A stretch of DNA of 64,000 bases from assembly GCA_025449115.1 (NCBI GenBank), contig JAHLKC010000003.1:310001-374000 (forward strand), read 5' to 3'. The notes beneath the pieces were generated by a model, which did not search any database, was not told where the DNA came from, and was given only the letters and a program-made list of their open reading frames with translations. Positions within the stretch are counted from its first letter, which is position 1. Every line of letters starts with the position of its first letter. The stretch is from Chytridium lagenaria. Lineage: Eukaryota; Chytridiomycota; Chytridiomycetes; Chytridiales; Chytridiaceae. Of the stretch, positions 9,294-22,095 are shown piece by piece. The translations under genes and the position numbers were made by a program.

Positions 9294-12200
9294 ATGACGA
9301 AAGAAAAGGACGACAAACCTGTGATGTTCGATGGCACACAGTTCCACATCTGGAAGTACCGCATGGTCGGGTACCTCAAAGGCAAGGGCCTTTGGAAGAT
9401 TGTGATAAGGGCTGGACGCCCTATGCAGTCGTTGACACGCCTACAAACGCCGAGAAGAAAACTAGGTTAGAAGAGGAAGACCTGGATATGAAAGCAAAAG
9501 CGAGAATTGAATCAAGAGTGCATGATATCATCTTACCGCTAATCCAGGATGAAATAACGGCGAAAGCAACTTGGGATAAAATTGTTGAGACCTATGAGAG
9601 AAAGGCTCAGACAAACAGAAACGCGATTAGAAGAAAGCTCACCAACTTGAAGATGAAAGAGAGAGGACGACTTGAAGACTTACATTGCAGAGATCTCGTC
9701 AACAATCCAGCAACTAAAGGCTGCGGGGGAGGACACTGGAACCCCGCAGCACATCTCTATCCTTCTGACCACCCTACCAGAAGCGTATGATATTATCGTA
9801 AATCCTCGAGAACGACGCCAAAGCAGAGACCGATTACGCCTATGTGGTGGGAAAACTGTTAGATCATGAAACGAAAATTAAAGAAAGAAAGAAGGAAACA
9901 GAGGACAGTGAAGGTGCTCAAGCGCATGCTGCAGGGAGACATAACAATCAGCAACGGCAACGCGGAGGTGAAGACCGCGAATGTTTCAATTGTGGTCGAA
10001 GAGGACACCTGGCTAGAGATTGCTGGGGTGCTAGACGAAACATCGAAAATAGATACGATGGAAACAACGAACCTCAAGCTCAACCAGCAGCAGCTGGAAG
10101 AGGTCATTTCCGTGGACGAGGACGTGGTGGATTCCGTGGTCGTGGAGGCCGCGGAAGAGGTGGTCGAGGCCGTGGTGGTTGGAACCGTGGCCTAATGCAA
10201 ACGTAGCAAATCAGAACAACAATCAAAACAACAACAACAACGGAGGGAATCCAGTAGTGTTCGTTGCCGCAGTGCCAACAGTCAACATTACTGGGGATGG
10301 CATGCTGCAAGCGAGAGACACTAGATGGATGTTAGATTCAGGAGCTACTCACCATATGACGTTTCAACGCAACATCCTGTCAAACTACCGATCCATTCAG
10401 TGCAACATCAGCACGGCGGACAGCCAGAGCGAGCTGAATCGAAAGGGGTCGGAGACTGTGAAGTAAAGATTAGAATTGGGGGAAGAACAGGAACGCTAAT
10501 ACTGAAGAATGTGTTATATGTACCGAACATCGGACGGAACCTATCTCGCTTGGGATGGCGAGGAAGAAAGAACTGGACATCTTTCCAAAAGATGATGGCT
10601 ATGATCTGAAACCGAAGAAAGGACCATCAGCACAAGCGCTAGCAACTTTCACATACAGCAGCAAGGAAAACCTCATTTACCTTGATCAAGCGTCGGAGCC
10701 TAAACCCAGCACCTCCGTTGCAAAGGCTGGGAAGCCACTATCCACATCAGTGGCACCTGAGGATGGGTCATCTAGGAAAGAAGAGTGTGAAGAAGTTAGT
10801 GAAGGTTGCAAAGGGAGTCAACATGACAGATGAAGAGACACTCACCTTTGCGAAGGGTGTGTTGATGGAAAGATGACAAGAGTTTCATTCCCTGACAAAC
10901 CCGACGAAATCAAAGCTAAAGAACCTCTTGAAAGGATTCACGTCGATATTGTCGGGCCTATGAAGAATGCGTCAAACGGCGGCGCTCGTTACTTCTTAAC
11001 GATTGTGGACAGCGCCACAAATTACGTACGGTCTATTTATGCAAGAAGAAAAACGAATCAGTCAAGTACATCAAGGGTTACAAAGAAGAAGCAGAAAAAC
11101 GCATTAAACATAAACTAAAAGAGATTGTGGCGGACAACGGTGGGGAGTTCAACAATAAATCAATGAAGGATTGGTGTTTGGAGCATGGAATTCGACTCAC
11201 CTTTACCATGCCATACACACCGCAACAGAACGGTGTTGCTGAAGGATGAACAGGAGCTTAAACGAGCGATCTAAGAGCATGTTAAGCTCATCAAAACTGG
11301 AAACGAGATTTTGGGGAGAAGCTGTGATGGCTGCAGCTTACCTTATCAATAGATCGCCTACGCGCACCAACGAAGAAGACGCGACACCTCTTGAGAAATT
11401 CGCCGGGGTCAAGCCTGACCTCTCGAGGTTGCGTGTTTGGGGATGCCTCGCGCTTGTCTTGATCCCAAAGCAGCAAAGAAAGAAAGGTGACTTTAACGCT
11501 CGCCGCTGTGTGCTTGTGGGATATGAACCGCTTGGATACCGCTGTGGGACCTGCAAGAAAATAAGCTGGTTAGAAGCAAGTCTGTCATTTTTGAGAAGAG
11601 TTTTTGGGGCGGAAGAGAAGAAGGGAGACGAGAAGTTTGAAGGGATGTATCAGAATGGAAGAGTGATTTGGACTTACCAGATTACAACACGGATTCGTCA
11701 AGTTCTGGTGGAAGCGAGGGCGAAACTGCTGTGGATGATAACTCCGATGAAGAGGAAGATGATAATGTTAGTTATCACACACCTGATCGTGAAGACTACA
11801 ACGAAGAAGATCGAGAAGAACCACACTCACCTACGGTTCGTCGATCAGGTGGAAGAAGAGTACCAAATTTCCGTGAAGACCTGGATGAACCTTACGAAAC
11901 ATCCCTTCGAAGGTCAACAAGAAACAAGAAGAAACCTGGAGAGTTTTGGACGGTTAAGCCATCCGCCAACACCGCATCATGGGAAGAAGAAGATGATGAA
12001 CCAAAAACTTACGTAGAAGCGATGCAGAGGAAGGAGAAGGATGAATGGAGAAAAGCGATGGAAGAGGAGATGAAGAGCTGGTCGAGATGGGGACTTGGAG
12101 GCTGGTGCCCCGACCAAAAGATAAGAAGATTATCAAATCTGGATGGGTGTACAAAACAAAACGTGACGAGTTGGGAAATTTGGACAAACGCAAAGCACGT

Positions 12201-13564
12201 TTCGTCGCAAAAGGATATTCGCAGAAGCAAGGTCTTGATTACGATGAGAAGTTTGCACCCGTTATTAAGCAAGCCACGTTAAGAGTCATGCTGGCGATTG
12301 CCTGTCAAGAGGACATGGAGATTAGGCAATACGATGTTAAAACCGCGTTTTTAAACGGCAAGCTAGAAGATCATGAGATCTATATCGAGCAACCTGAAGG
12401 ATTCGTTGTTGAAGGGAAAGAAGACTGGGTTTGCTTGTGTATGAAGAGTCTCTACGGCTTGGTTCAAGCACCGATGTGTTTCAATAACGATCTGAACACA
12501 TTCCAAGTCGATGAGGAGCGCTTCACGAGGTCAGCAGCAGACCCGTGTCTCTACTACAAGAGGAACGGCAAGGACCTTACCATGAAAGGAGTCTATGTCG
12601 ACGATATCATTGAAGCGTCAACAAGCAAGGAGGAACTGGACAGATCGGAGAAAAGATTTATGAGACGTTACCGTGGAACCCGAGCTGCAAGTTTTCGATA
12701 CGTGTTGGGCTGGCAGTGCCGCTATGATCGTGTGAAAGGGAAGATTGTGGTGTTCCAGCAGAGATACATCGAAACGATGGGTCATAAGCTGGAATTACCG
12801 AAAACCCTTTTACATTACACGCCAATGGACGCCGTCAAAAAGCTGTTGAAGACGATGGAAGGCGAGATAACTAAGACGAATGAGAAGGGACAAGGATACC
12901 GACAGTATACCGGCTCCTTGATGCATGCTATGATTGGAACGCGACCAGATATCGCGTTTGCACTGGGGATGGCAGCTAGATTTCAAGAAAATCCTTACCC
13001 AGCACATTGGGACGCGCTTTACCGCACTTGTGGATATCTTCAGCAGACGAAGCAGCTGGGGATTCAATACTCACGTCGAGAGAAACTGGAGTTGGTGGGT
13101 TATGCCGATGCCGACATGGGGACGGACCCTGCGGACATGAAGTCTACTAGTGGATTTGTGATTACTTTGAATGGGGGAGCTGTTGTGTGGGGAACTAAGA
13201 AGCAAGCTACAACGGCTCAGTCTACTGCAGAGGCTGAATACGTCTCTTTGAGTGAGGCATCATCACATATGATTTGGGTTAGTCAGCTTCTGGGGAGCTA
13301 GGATACTCGTTCAACGATGCACCAGTTATTTATGGTGACAACACGACGGCAAACGCGCTTGCCAGCACACCAATCATATCACAAAGTTCTCGTCATGTGG
13401 ACCGAAGGTTTCACGTTATCAGAGACAGAGTTAACGCGAAGAAGATACGCGTCGAATACCTTAACACGAAATTACAACCTGCAGATTTGTTTACAAAGGC
13501 ATTACCGCGCACTCAGTTTGAAGAATTACGCGCTAAGTTTGGGATGGTTAAAGTAGTTGAGTAA
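9294..13564 (+). pseudogene. Copia gag-pol of element D, multiply frameshifted
   Basis: Beginning at ATG 9294, it shows the same domains as element A: gag, CCHC knuckle (CFNCGRRGHLARDC), RGG-rich stretch, LDSGATHHM protease, integrase with HVDIVGPM and an intact-looking DNGGEF plus QNGVAE region, RT with VYVDDI, and RNase H. At least eight single-base shifts break it (for example near 9660, 9805, 10195, 10435, 10545, 11100, 11245, 12080 and 13296). The integrase segment here is the reference showing what the insert in element A removed. Confidence 0.88.
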
Positions 13565-13594
13565 AACTGCACGTTTAGAAAGCTGAGGGGAGAA

Positions 13595-13986
13595 TGTTGA
13601 GTTTCATCTTTCTAGTTTGTTTTACTTACTCACATTTATTTTACTAAGTCATTTGTGCCCCGCATTCATTCTAGCCTTCATTAATTCGGAGTTTAAATTC
13701 TTTATTTGTTTTGCTGCTCATACCATTTGAGTCAGCGTTAATCCCCGCATGTTTTGCCTCCTAAAACTGTATCCGTGACAATGAGAGATGGACGGTCAGA
13801 AGACCTTATGGCGAGAGGTGCCACCTCAACTTACCTGTATTGTTGTAAAGAAAGGTTATCAATAAGAAGTTAGTTGTCATCAGTATTAATTAGTCGTCAC
13901 CTCTGGAGACCTCGTTCATCAGTTAATTATCATAATTAGTTTATTAAGTTTATTATCATCATTACAAAGAGCCCGTACACCCTACA
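13595..13986 (+). repeat. 3' LTR of copia element D
   Basis: It starts TGTTGAG after the polypurine tract GAGGGGAGAA and ends CCCTACA just before TAAAC. Confidence 0.92.
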
Positions 13987-13991
13987 TAAAC

Positions 13992-14949
13992 TGATCCCAG
14001 TCATCGTTTAAATATATGTCGACATAACTTCGAAGCATTTGACAGAGAGTTTTGTTGAATCGTTCTACCAGTCCATTTGATCTGGGGTTGTAAGGCATTG
14101 AAAAGGTTTTACGTGCACCAAGTATTCGCGAAATTCTCATCATCAATTGACTGGCAAATGGCTGTCCTCTGTCAGTTTGAACGTACAAGGGATACCATAT
14201 CGACAGAAAGCTTCTTCAACTAGGACTCTGGCAACAACGTCCGCTTCAAGGGATGGAACAGGGTAGGCTTCAGCCCATTTTGTGAAGTGGTCAGTCAATA
14301 CAATGATATACTTGTTTCCTCGCGCAGAGTTCTTAAAAGGGCCAACGGCGTCTATGCTTACGCGCTCCCAGGGTGTTTCACCTGCTGGCACTGGTCTGAT
14401 TATTCCTAATCGTTTATAGGTGACGTCTTTTGCTTTAACGCAGGTTTCACATGACTTTACATGATCTTTTAAATCCGCATTTACTGTGGGCCACCAAAAT
14501 CGCTCTAAAAATGTTGGTCGTATTTTGCTGTCTGATAGATGTCCACCAAACAGGTCGTCATGTAAGTATTCGAGAACAGCTCGTCGTAATAATTCGGGCA
14601 TACATATTGCGATTCTTTGAGCATGATGCCTTCTCAGTGGGTATGATGGGTTTAATGAGACAAAGTACAATACTTTTTCGTGTAATATCATGGTTTTTGG
14701 ACACGTTTATGACGCGCTCACGTAGTTCATTGTCTTCTGGAAGCACTTTGTTTTCCATGAAGTTTATTACAGCTCCAAACAAAGGGTCTATTCTTTGATT
14801 TGTGCAGAGTTCATCCCGCTGAATTCCGAACAGCGGGAAGTTGTATGCCTGAACTCGTTCCGAGTCTGAGTTTGCTAGTATTTCCGCAACAAAACCGTTA
14901 TCAAGTGATTTATCAATTTTAAAATGTTTTGTCGTTTGATTGTCCAGCC
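13992..14949 (-). pseudogene. Ty3/gypsy-type integrase, N-terminal and core part (split)
   Basis: On the minus strand from 14949: a linker (ERVQAYNFPLFG..), the H2C2 zinc-binding domain (HDDLFGGHLSDSK..FWWP..CETC), and the core with the first catalytic Asp in SIDAVGPF. The second catalytic Asp lies in the TDRGQPF motif and the Glu in GLVERFNKTLCQM. It continues at 8768-8407. Frameshifts lie near 14690 and 14165. Flanking TGTTC copies (8402-8406, 14950-14954) make the whole 1.32-kb segment look like a discrete insertion. Confidence 0.85.
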
Positions 14950-15181
14950 TGTTCCCGTCAAGGCTTTCTGATTTGTTTATCTTTGTAGTGGAGAGTTTAA
15001 CGCGTGAGTGTACGCGTCTCCGATAGGTTTAGCTTTGTGTTGTCTTTCCTCTTTACTTGTTCGTTTTGTTTGAATATTTAAAGACTCGTGTGTTGAGTCG
15101 AAATACAGTAAGAACGTTGTTAGAGCAAAAATGGGTTTAACTTTATTTCAATTGAGCCCCGTGAACAGCTAGTATTCAACA
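14950..15181 (+). repeat. Family-2 LTR, right part
   Basis: It matches the 3' half of the LTR at 18604-19108 (GTTTAACGCGTGAGTGTACG, CTTTACTTGTTCGTTTTG) and ends ATTCAACA, followed by the primer-binding-like GTGGTAGCACTTC. Confidence 0.85.
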
Positions 15182-15203
15182 GTGGTAGCACTTCTCTGAC
15201 GAT

Positions 15204-15300
15204 ATGGGAAAGAAAGAGGACTCAGATGACGAGCGCAGCAAGCCAGTCAAGTTTGACGGGCAAGACTTTCACATCTGGAAACGTCGGATGACCGGGATGT
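15204..15300 (+). pseudogene. Family-2 copia gag, first 30 codons only
   Basis: It begins MGKKEDSDDERSKPVKF, as in the gag at 19131, and keeps the HIWKRRM motif. Similarity ends near 15300, where AT-rich unrelated DNA takes over. It is a truncated element start downstream of the LTR ending at 15181. Confidence 0.85.
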
Positions 15301-15599
15301 CCATGAAGGAGACGACGTGGCTGGTAATATTCGAAATAGAAATAAAATTGAAAAAAAAGGTGTGTTATATAAAAGATAAATGCGGGTAAAACGGAAATCC
15401 TCACCCGCACTGTATAAACACCCACGGCCGTCCTGTTACAACCCGTTCTCTCTCCGCTACAAGCGACGAAGCAGAAAAAAATCCAACCCCACCTACAATA
15501 GCAGGCTGGAACTGGGTAATGGTTCACGATCCCGCACAGTCGAAGTATTCAACCATCGCAATCGTGACACTAGTCTGTCCCAGGGTTTCAGGGATCGGC

Positions 15600-17419
15600 C
15601 GCGTATGGATTCGGCTACATGGTCGGTTTGGAGCGTGTCAAGGGTGACGGGACAAACGACCTGGATGGTTGAAGTTGAGAATTGCGTACGCGGGAATGAA
15701 TTTGAAAGATGGTGCGGAAAGAGAAGAAGATAAGCAATAGATGGGAGGTGCCTTGAATCAGGAAAACAAATGAGAAAACAGAGAAGAAAGAAAGAAAAAA
15801 ACCAACCTTCTCCTCCAACTCTTTCAACATTGCCGAAAACTCTTTAAACGTCCAAGCCTCCTCCTCCCTCCCCCCTCCTCTTCTCCACATAAACAATGTC
15901 CCTCCCGCATAAATAATCGCCTCCTCCCCCAACTCCACCCCTTCCTCATCTCCAACTCTTTTCCCCTGCATCCCCGGCTCACTCCTAACCGCATAAGCCC
16001 CCCCATAAACAGCACTCACCTCCACCCACCCCACCTCTCGTCTCCACACCAACACGGAATTCCCAACAAGCGCATCAACGCGTCCTTCGTCATCGATGAA
16101 ACGGATATCATGACCGCCGAGAATCGAGTTGAGGTTAGGAGGGTTGGGTGGGAGTGTGGGGATGTTGGGGGCGTTGCGTAGGGGGTGGGGTGGGGGGTGG
16201 AGGTTGGATGAATGTAGGAGGCGCCAGGGACGACCATGTCGACGCCTGGACCGGGTTCTCTTCCAACCTGATCATTTTCGTCAATTAAATGTAAATGGGA
16301 GGGAGGTATAAGGTAGGCTTACTTGGTAAACGTCTGTGGTTGTACTTGGTTTCAACCAATGTACGAGGTACTTTCCTATCTGGTGTGGCGACTACAGAAA
16401 TAAAAGTCCATACCGTCAGTTCTCTACCAAACTTTTATAGAAAAATGGAAACAACGCACCTTCACTCCCACACAAACCGGTTTCACCCCTTCCTCATCCG
16501 CCGCAAACGGATTATCCCTTCTCACGCTCTCAAAGCTTCGCATCCTCAACGGTGATGGCGCGGGTTCCGGAGACGAGTTGAGGGGTTTTTGGACAAGAGA
16601 GATGATGGGTGAATCGTCGGGGTTGACTTTTAACTTGAACATGAAAGAGGAGAGAGGATCGGGTGGGGTTAGGGTGTAGCCGTTGGGGTGGGGTCGACGG
16701 TGGAGGAGGAAGGTGTGGTTGCCGCCTTCGCGGAGGGTTTGGATCTGATGGAGGACAATAGTTAAATAAATGAATGGTTTCATTAAATACAGCAGGAGGG
16801 ACAAAAAAGGTCTAATAAAGCATATGAAAGTCTCAGGAGCCGAAGAAGCCAACGCAGCCGAAAAGTAGAAGAGCAAGAAAAAAATAATAAATCAGCGCAT
16901 GTTATCCTAAACACGCCGCGTATAGCAAGACCAAAAAACATAAACAGATTATAGTTAAAACCCACTCCTTACTTTGTCTGGATCCTGATCCCCATCCCCA
17001 CCCACAGCAGTCACCGAAGCCTGATATCCCAACACCACCAACTTTCCATAACAAATTCCATCTTCACTCCCCAGCGACGACCGTCTCCTCAACACAACCC
17101 CTTTTGCAACCCTCATTCTCGGATGCAACCATTCCCGCTTCTCAGGTGCAGACGTTGATAACCCTTCTGCTTCAACAAGAGACGTCGATGTCTCTGGGGA
17201 GAACGTCACAGCCAATTCGGAACGAATACGACGAAGATGTGGGGGAATGTCGATAGGGATGGGGGAACTTGGGGTTAAGTGAGGCGTTGTGGAGGAATCC
17301 GTGTCGGAGACGTTTCCACTTGTGTCGCCTATATCGAGGACAGGCGCGGTAGCATCGTCAAGGAACATGTGATTAGGTGTTGCTCCGTACACATCTAGAG
17401 CGCTCATCATGTCTTTCAA
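15600..17419 (-). CDS. Hypothetical multi-exon protein, possibly truncated
   Basis: I do not recognise this gene. A plausible start at 17419 gives MMSALDVYGATPNHMFLDD, then a Ser/Thr/Pro-rich stretch, a basic region and GKLVVLGYQASVTAV. After an intron of about 230 nt (polypyrimidine end, CATCAG) follow LREGGNHTFLLHRR and FMFKLKVNPDDSPIISL. Two short exons come next (one with GKYLVHWLKPSTTTD), then a final region containing DIRFIDDEGRVDALVGNSVLVW and AWTFKEFSAMLKELEEK. The beta-strand-like alternation suggests Ig-like or beta-sandwich folds, but no family can be named. The 3' end fades into retroelement-adjacent DNA, so it may be cut short. Other splice models are possible. Confidence 0.45.
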
Positions 17420-18003
17420 TCAAGAGGTTCTTCGCAAGGTTTCTGTCTGTCGCCGTTGAGTACTCTTTCTCTTTCTTCCTCTTTCCGCCACTTCTTTTTT
17501 TTTTTTTCAGGCGCAGCTTAGAGTGCCCTTTTTTTGTCATGACGTGCTTCTGTCGCCTTATCTTGTGCTGATAACGGTGGGTTCGGTCACCCACGGCCAA
17601 CTCACAGCGCAGCGGAGGTTTTCTGTTGGTCGGACTTTGAAAAAGGGATCCAGCTAGGCCGCTGACGTGTCTCTCATGAGGATGTCGTGACAAACACATG
17701 GTACGAATGAACCTCCGTGACTTCCTAACCTGTGGGGGTGAACTCGACGACGCCTTCAGTAATGACGGATCGCATTTTCTATGCGGACGAAGTTAAAATA
17801 TAACAAGGATGATAAACCGTCACTTGAATAACTATATTCTGTAAAACGTCTACATCTAGCGAGTTCATCTCGATCCGTGATCATGACTAAAAACCTCTAA
17901 AAAAAGAACTCTGTGACTTACTCCGTACACTGCCTTAAGGGTCTTCACTCAAACGTCTCATCAAAGTAAATCGGACGTTCTCCTACGAAAGGCAAGGTGA
18001 TTC

Positions 18004-18243
18004 TTAAAAAAGCTCTGACTCCGAGAGGATCGCCGAGTTACTGTATTCTGTTAATGGACGTTTGAAATCAGACCAATCTTTATCAGTATCAAGATCCATA
18101 GCTACCGCATCTCCGCTAATTCCGAATACCTTACAGCCACAATACAAATCCGGAATAGGATCGGAAAAGGTTATCTTAACGCCCTCACCTTCAACCGAGC
18201 CAAAAAAAACAAGCAACCAGAAGAACGAAAGAAGAACCAACAT
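18004..18243 (-). CDS. Small putative secreted protein
   Basis: 79 codons. The first 20 or so residues form a strong signal peptide (MLVLLSFFWLLVFFGSVEGEG). The mature part contains DLYCGCKVFGISGDAVAMD and is acidic. It lies between a retroelement and the unknown gene. No homologue is recognised; it may be a fragment, because the region downstream has shifted frames. Confidence 0.4.
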   Translation of the reverse strand: MLVLLSFFWLLVFFGSVEGEGVKITFSDPIPDLYCGCKVFGISGDAVAMDLDTDKDWSDFKRPLTEYSNSAILSESELF

Positions 18244-18603
18244 ATCCTACATGTTTCGAACCTTCACGTTACCCCACGATGCATCGCCAAACATCACCTG
18301 TTTCTTTGGATGACTGCCTATAAGATCGAGATGTGAAAGAGTTGTTCCAACCAAAAAGCGTCGTCATTTGGAACTTTATCGATGTTGTAAAATGGAAGGG
18401 CGTCACAAATGAACTTCCTTTTTGAGACCGTTTGTTCCGTTTTAAGACGTCGATTCCAAGGTCGCCGATGGTACGCTGGACGATCCTGTTGAAGATCAAC
18501 TGTCGCCTTGTGATTTTACTTAAAAAATGGGACCCGATTAAATCCTCGCGATGCTGAATTGTTTCAAAGTGTTAGCTTCTTCCAAGCATGCAGACCTCCA
18601 AAA

Positions 18604-19108
18604 TGTTGGGTTTCGCTCACTTGACTCACGAGGACGCGTCAGGATCACTCGCACCATTAGTCCGCGGCGTCGGGCGCAACACTAGAGTGCTCTGGAATTT
18701 ACGCGTCATTAGAGTTGAGCGCGAACGCGCCGACTGGACTTCTCATTTACATTCTGGACTCATTTTAATTTCCCACTTTGATTTACCTTCCTTGATTGGT
18801 TTATTTTCTTTATGCCACTTTAATTATAACTCTACCTGTTTGTGATTGGACATTCCCTTCTAGCCTTTATTCCCTTTGTTTCCGTCAAGGCTCTCTGATT
18901 TGTTTATCTTTGTAGTGGAGAGTTTAACGCGTGAGTGTACGCGTCTCCGATAGGTTTACCTTTGTGTTGTCTTTCCTCTTTACTTGTTCGTTTTGTTTCA
19001 GTATTTAAAGACTCGTGTTTTGAGTTGAAATAAATCAAGAACGTTGTTCGAGCAAAAGTGCGTTTAACTTTGTTTTAATTGAGCCCCGTGAACAACAAGT
19101 ATTCAACA
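18604..19108 (+). repeat. 5' LTR of copia element F
   Basis: It begins TGTTGGGTTTCGC, ends ATTCAACA and is 505 bp. A TATA-like ATTTAAAGACTC block lies in the last third, where the family's promoter would be expected. Confidence 0.9.
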
Positions 19109-22095
19109 GTGGTAGCACTTCTCTGACGACATGGGAAAGAAAGACGACTCAGATGACGAGCGCAGCAAGCCAGTCAAGTTCGACGGGCAAGACTTTCACA
19201 TCTGGAAACGTCGGATGACCACTTACCTCAAAGACAAGGGTCTTTGGGCGATCACTGAGATAGGATTTACGCCGCACGTTAACGAGAACGCTCCAACCAA
19301 AGAAGAGAAGGATCTGCGGATCAAGGAGCAGTCGGCTAACGATCGTGCTAAGAACCGGATAGAGTCTCGAGTGACTGATTCGGTCTTACACTTGATTGGC
19401 GAGGACTTCACGGCCAAGGAAGCGTGGGAGTGCCTCGTGTCATCATTTGAGCGTAAATCCCAACCCAACCGCAACGCTCTCACACGCAAGCTCACGCGTC
19501 TCAGAATGAAGGAGGACGCGTCTTTACGCGTATTCGTTGCAGAACTTTCGACAATGGTCAACCAACTCAAGGCAGCCGGCGAAGCTGTCTCCAACGAGCA
19601 ACACATTGCTCACCTGCTCACCAAACTCCCGGAAGCTTACGACGTCGCGGTTGCCAACATTGAAACGGACGACAAAGCGGTCAAGGACTACAACCTGGTC
19701 GTTGCCAGGCTTCTCGACTGTGAAGAGAAGATCAAGGACCGCGTGGAGGCATCGGAGGAAGCGGAGGCCTTCTTCACGACAAGAGCGCGTAAGGGGAAGA
19801 AACCAGCAGGAAAGGACTCGTCGAAAGGTGGAGATAAAAGGTCAGTGACTTGTTTTAAGTGCAAGAAGATAGGACACTATGCGAACAAGTGTCGCTCTGG
19901 GAAGAAGAAGGACTCGGGGGAGTCAAGTGATGATACCTCAGAAAACGAGAGAGATGGTGGTGGTAGGAACCGTCATCGTGGGAAGTGGTGGAAGAAGCGC
20001 GCCTCGGACAAGAAGAAGTCTGCAAACACGGCGCGTGCAAGTCCAATTGCCTTTATGGCTATTGTGCGTCAGGTTGACGCGGAGGCTGGGGAAGCCTTGT
20101 CGGTTAAGCTGGAGAAGCGGGATAACCGATGGATTCTGGACTCTGGAGCCACTCACCATATGACCTTCTCGAAGGAAGGATTGCGGGGTTACCGCGCCGC
20201 GAGCAGCCGCGTAAAAACTGCAGAGCACGGCGAAGGAATACGCGTGGAGGGAGTAGGAGATTTAACCCTCAGCATCAAGGTCGGGAAGGCCACGCAAACG
20301 ATCACGCTCAAGAACGTACTCTATGTGCCGGAGCTCACGCGTAATCTCATCTCTCTGGGTGCAGCAGCGTCGCGTGGCGTTGTTTTGGAGTCATCCAGCG
20401 GCAAGTATCGCCTCAGACACGTCGGATCGAACGACGTGACGGCAGAGTTCAAGGTTGAGGACAACCTATTTTATCTGGTGCAGCCAGACACCGCAGCAAA
20501 CACCACGATGGGTGTGAAAAGCCAGTCGCTCAACAGCGCGCAGATTTGGCATCGACGGATGGGTCACATCTCGATGAAGGCGGTGAAGAAGCTTGAAAAA
20601 TCGGCAACGGGTGTACGCATCACGTTGTATAACGACGACGACGACGTGCTGTGCAAGGGATGCATTGAGGGGAAGCTTACGCGCTCCTCTCACCCGGAGA
20701 GAGTTGAGAAGGACTACAAAGTCTTGGAACGCGTTCACGTGGATTTGGCGGGACCCATGAAGCGGAAGAGCTTGGGAGGGTCGCGTTACTTCATGGTGGT
20801 TGTGGACGCGTCAACGGGTTACTGCAACACGTACATGCTCAAGGAAAAGAAGCAAGCGGTTCAGTACATCAAGCAGTACAAGAGAGAGGCCGAGGCACTC
20901 ACAGGTCGACGGATTGACGCGTTGAGATACTCGGAAAGGAACCCTGAGGAGATGGAACGACTTCGAGAAAAGCCGCATCTCCTGGAGATTGTTGCAGATA
21001 ACGGTGGGGAATTTAAGAACAAGCAGCTGGAGGCATGGTGCCTGGAGGAAGGCATCAAGCTCACGTTCACCATGCCCTACACGCCTCAGCAAAACGGTGT
21101 TGCGGAAAGAATGAATCGGTCGCTAATTGAGAAGGCAAAGTGCATGCTTAGCGACGCGAGTCTTGATGACAAATTCTGGGGAGAGGCCGTTACGTGTGCC
21201 ACGTACTTGTACAATCGATCTCCTCGTAAGGATGGGATTTCACCTCTGGAAGGCTTCACGGGAAGGAAGCCTAACCTGAAACGCGTTCGAATCTTCGGTT
21301 GCGCATGTTACGCGCACGTCCCAAAGGAACGACGGAAGAAGATGGAGAAGAACGCGCGCAAATGCATTTTCTTGGGATATGAGGCAATGGGATTTCGCCT
21401 TTATGACCCAGTCACGAAGAAAGTAGTGCGCAGCAAGACTGTTGTGTTTGACGAGTTGAACACTGGAGTGTGGGAAGGACACGACGCAGACGTGTCCACC
21501 TGGAAGGTACACAGGAAGTTGCTGGACAAGGTGGGAAGCGAGTCAGGGAGTTGGGGGAGCGATGAAGACTCCGAGGATTCCGAAGATGAGTCATTGAGCT
21601 CTGAGGATGATGGAGATAACGCGTCACAGGTCAGTGAAGACAGCGAAGCGTTGGAGGATGATGTCGAGGATGCTCAGGAAGAGAACGACGCGTCAGAAGA
21701 GTTCGAAGACGCGCCAACCTCGCCAAGAAGGACTCCTCAACGCGCTACACGCAGCATTTCACGTCTCCCGGTACCAGCAACACCACCAGCAGAGGAAGGC
21801 ACTCGTCGTTATTCCCTGAGAGAGAGGAGGCCAGCAAACGCAGAATGGTTTAAGGCTCAAGCGCCAGGAAATCGCGCTCCTGCTCCACGTAAGCCTGCAG
21901 CACACACCGTTACCGTGATGAGTGACGAGGACGTGACAGATCCAGCAACCGTTGAGGACGCGTTGGGACGTGTCGATTCAGAAGAATGGTTGAAGGCGCT
22001 TCAGGAGGAGTACCAGTCGTTGCTGGAGCATCAGACATGGCGTCTGGTGCCTCGACCAAAGAGCAAGCACATCATCAAGAGTGGATGGGTGTTGG
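18604..22095 (+). mobile_element. Ty1/copia retrotransposon F (family 2), 3'-truncated
   Basis: It consists of a 5' LTR (18604-19108), a primer-binding-like site and an intact gag-protease-integrase frame, which breaks off in the first RT block (HIIKSGWVL) at about 22095. A short family-1 LTR scrap and then an inverted family-2 element follow. No 3' LTR exists in this orientation, so it is not mobile. Confidence 0.9.

Larger units (their letters stand above)
8769..13986 (+). mobile_element. Ty1/copia retrotransposon D (family 1), full length, decayed
   Basis: Its LTRs 8769-9161 and 13595-13986 both begin TGTTGAG and end CCCTACA. The target duplication TAAAC is exact (8764-8768 and 13987-13991). 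The internal region is closely related to element A but has no insert in its integrase. It sits inside a gypsy integrase reading frame on the opposite strand. Confidence 0.93.

Noticed and set aside
15615..16055. Single 146-codon minus frame as a gene of its own
   Set aside because: Its N-terminal half is better read as an exon of the larger 15.6-17.4 kb gene, and its C-terminal half is hydrophobic intron-like read-through.
17373..17699. 108-codon Lys-rich minus frame upstream of the unknown gene
   Set aside because: Caused by a T-rich/A-rich promoter-like tract; no conserved feature.
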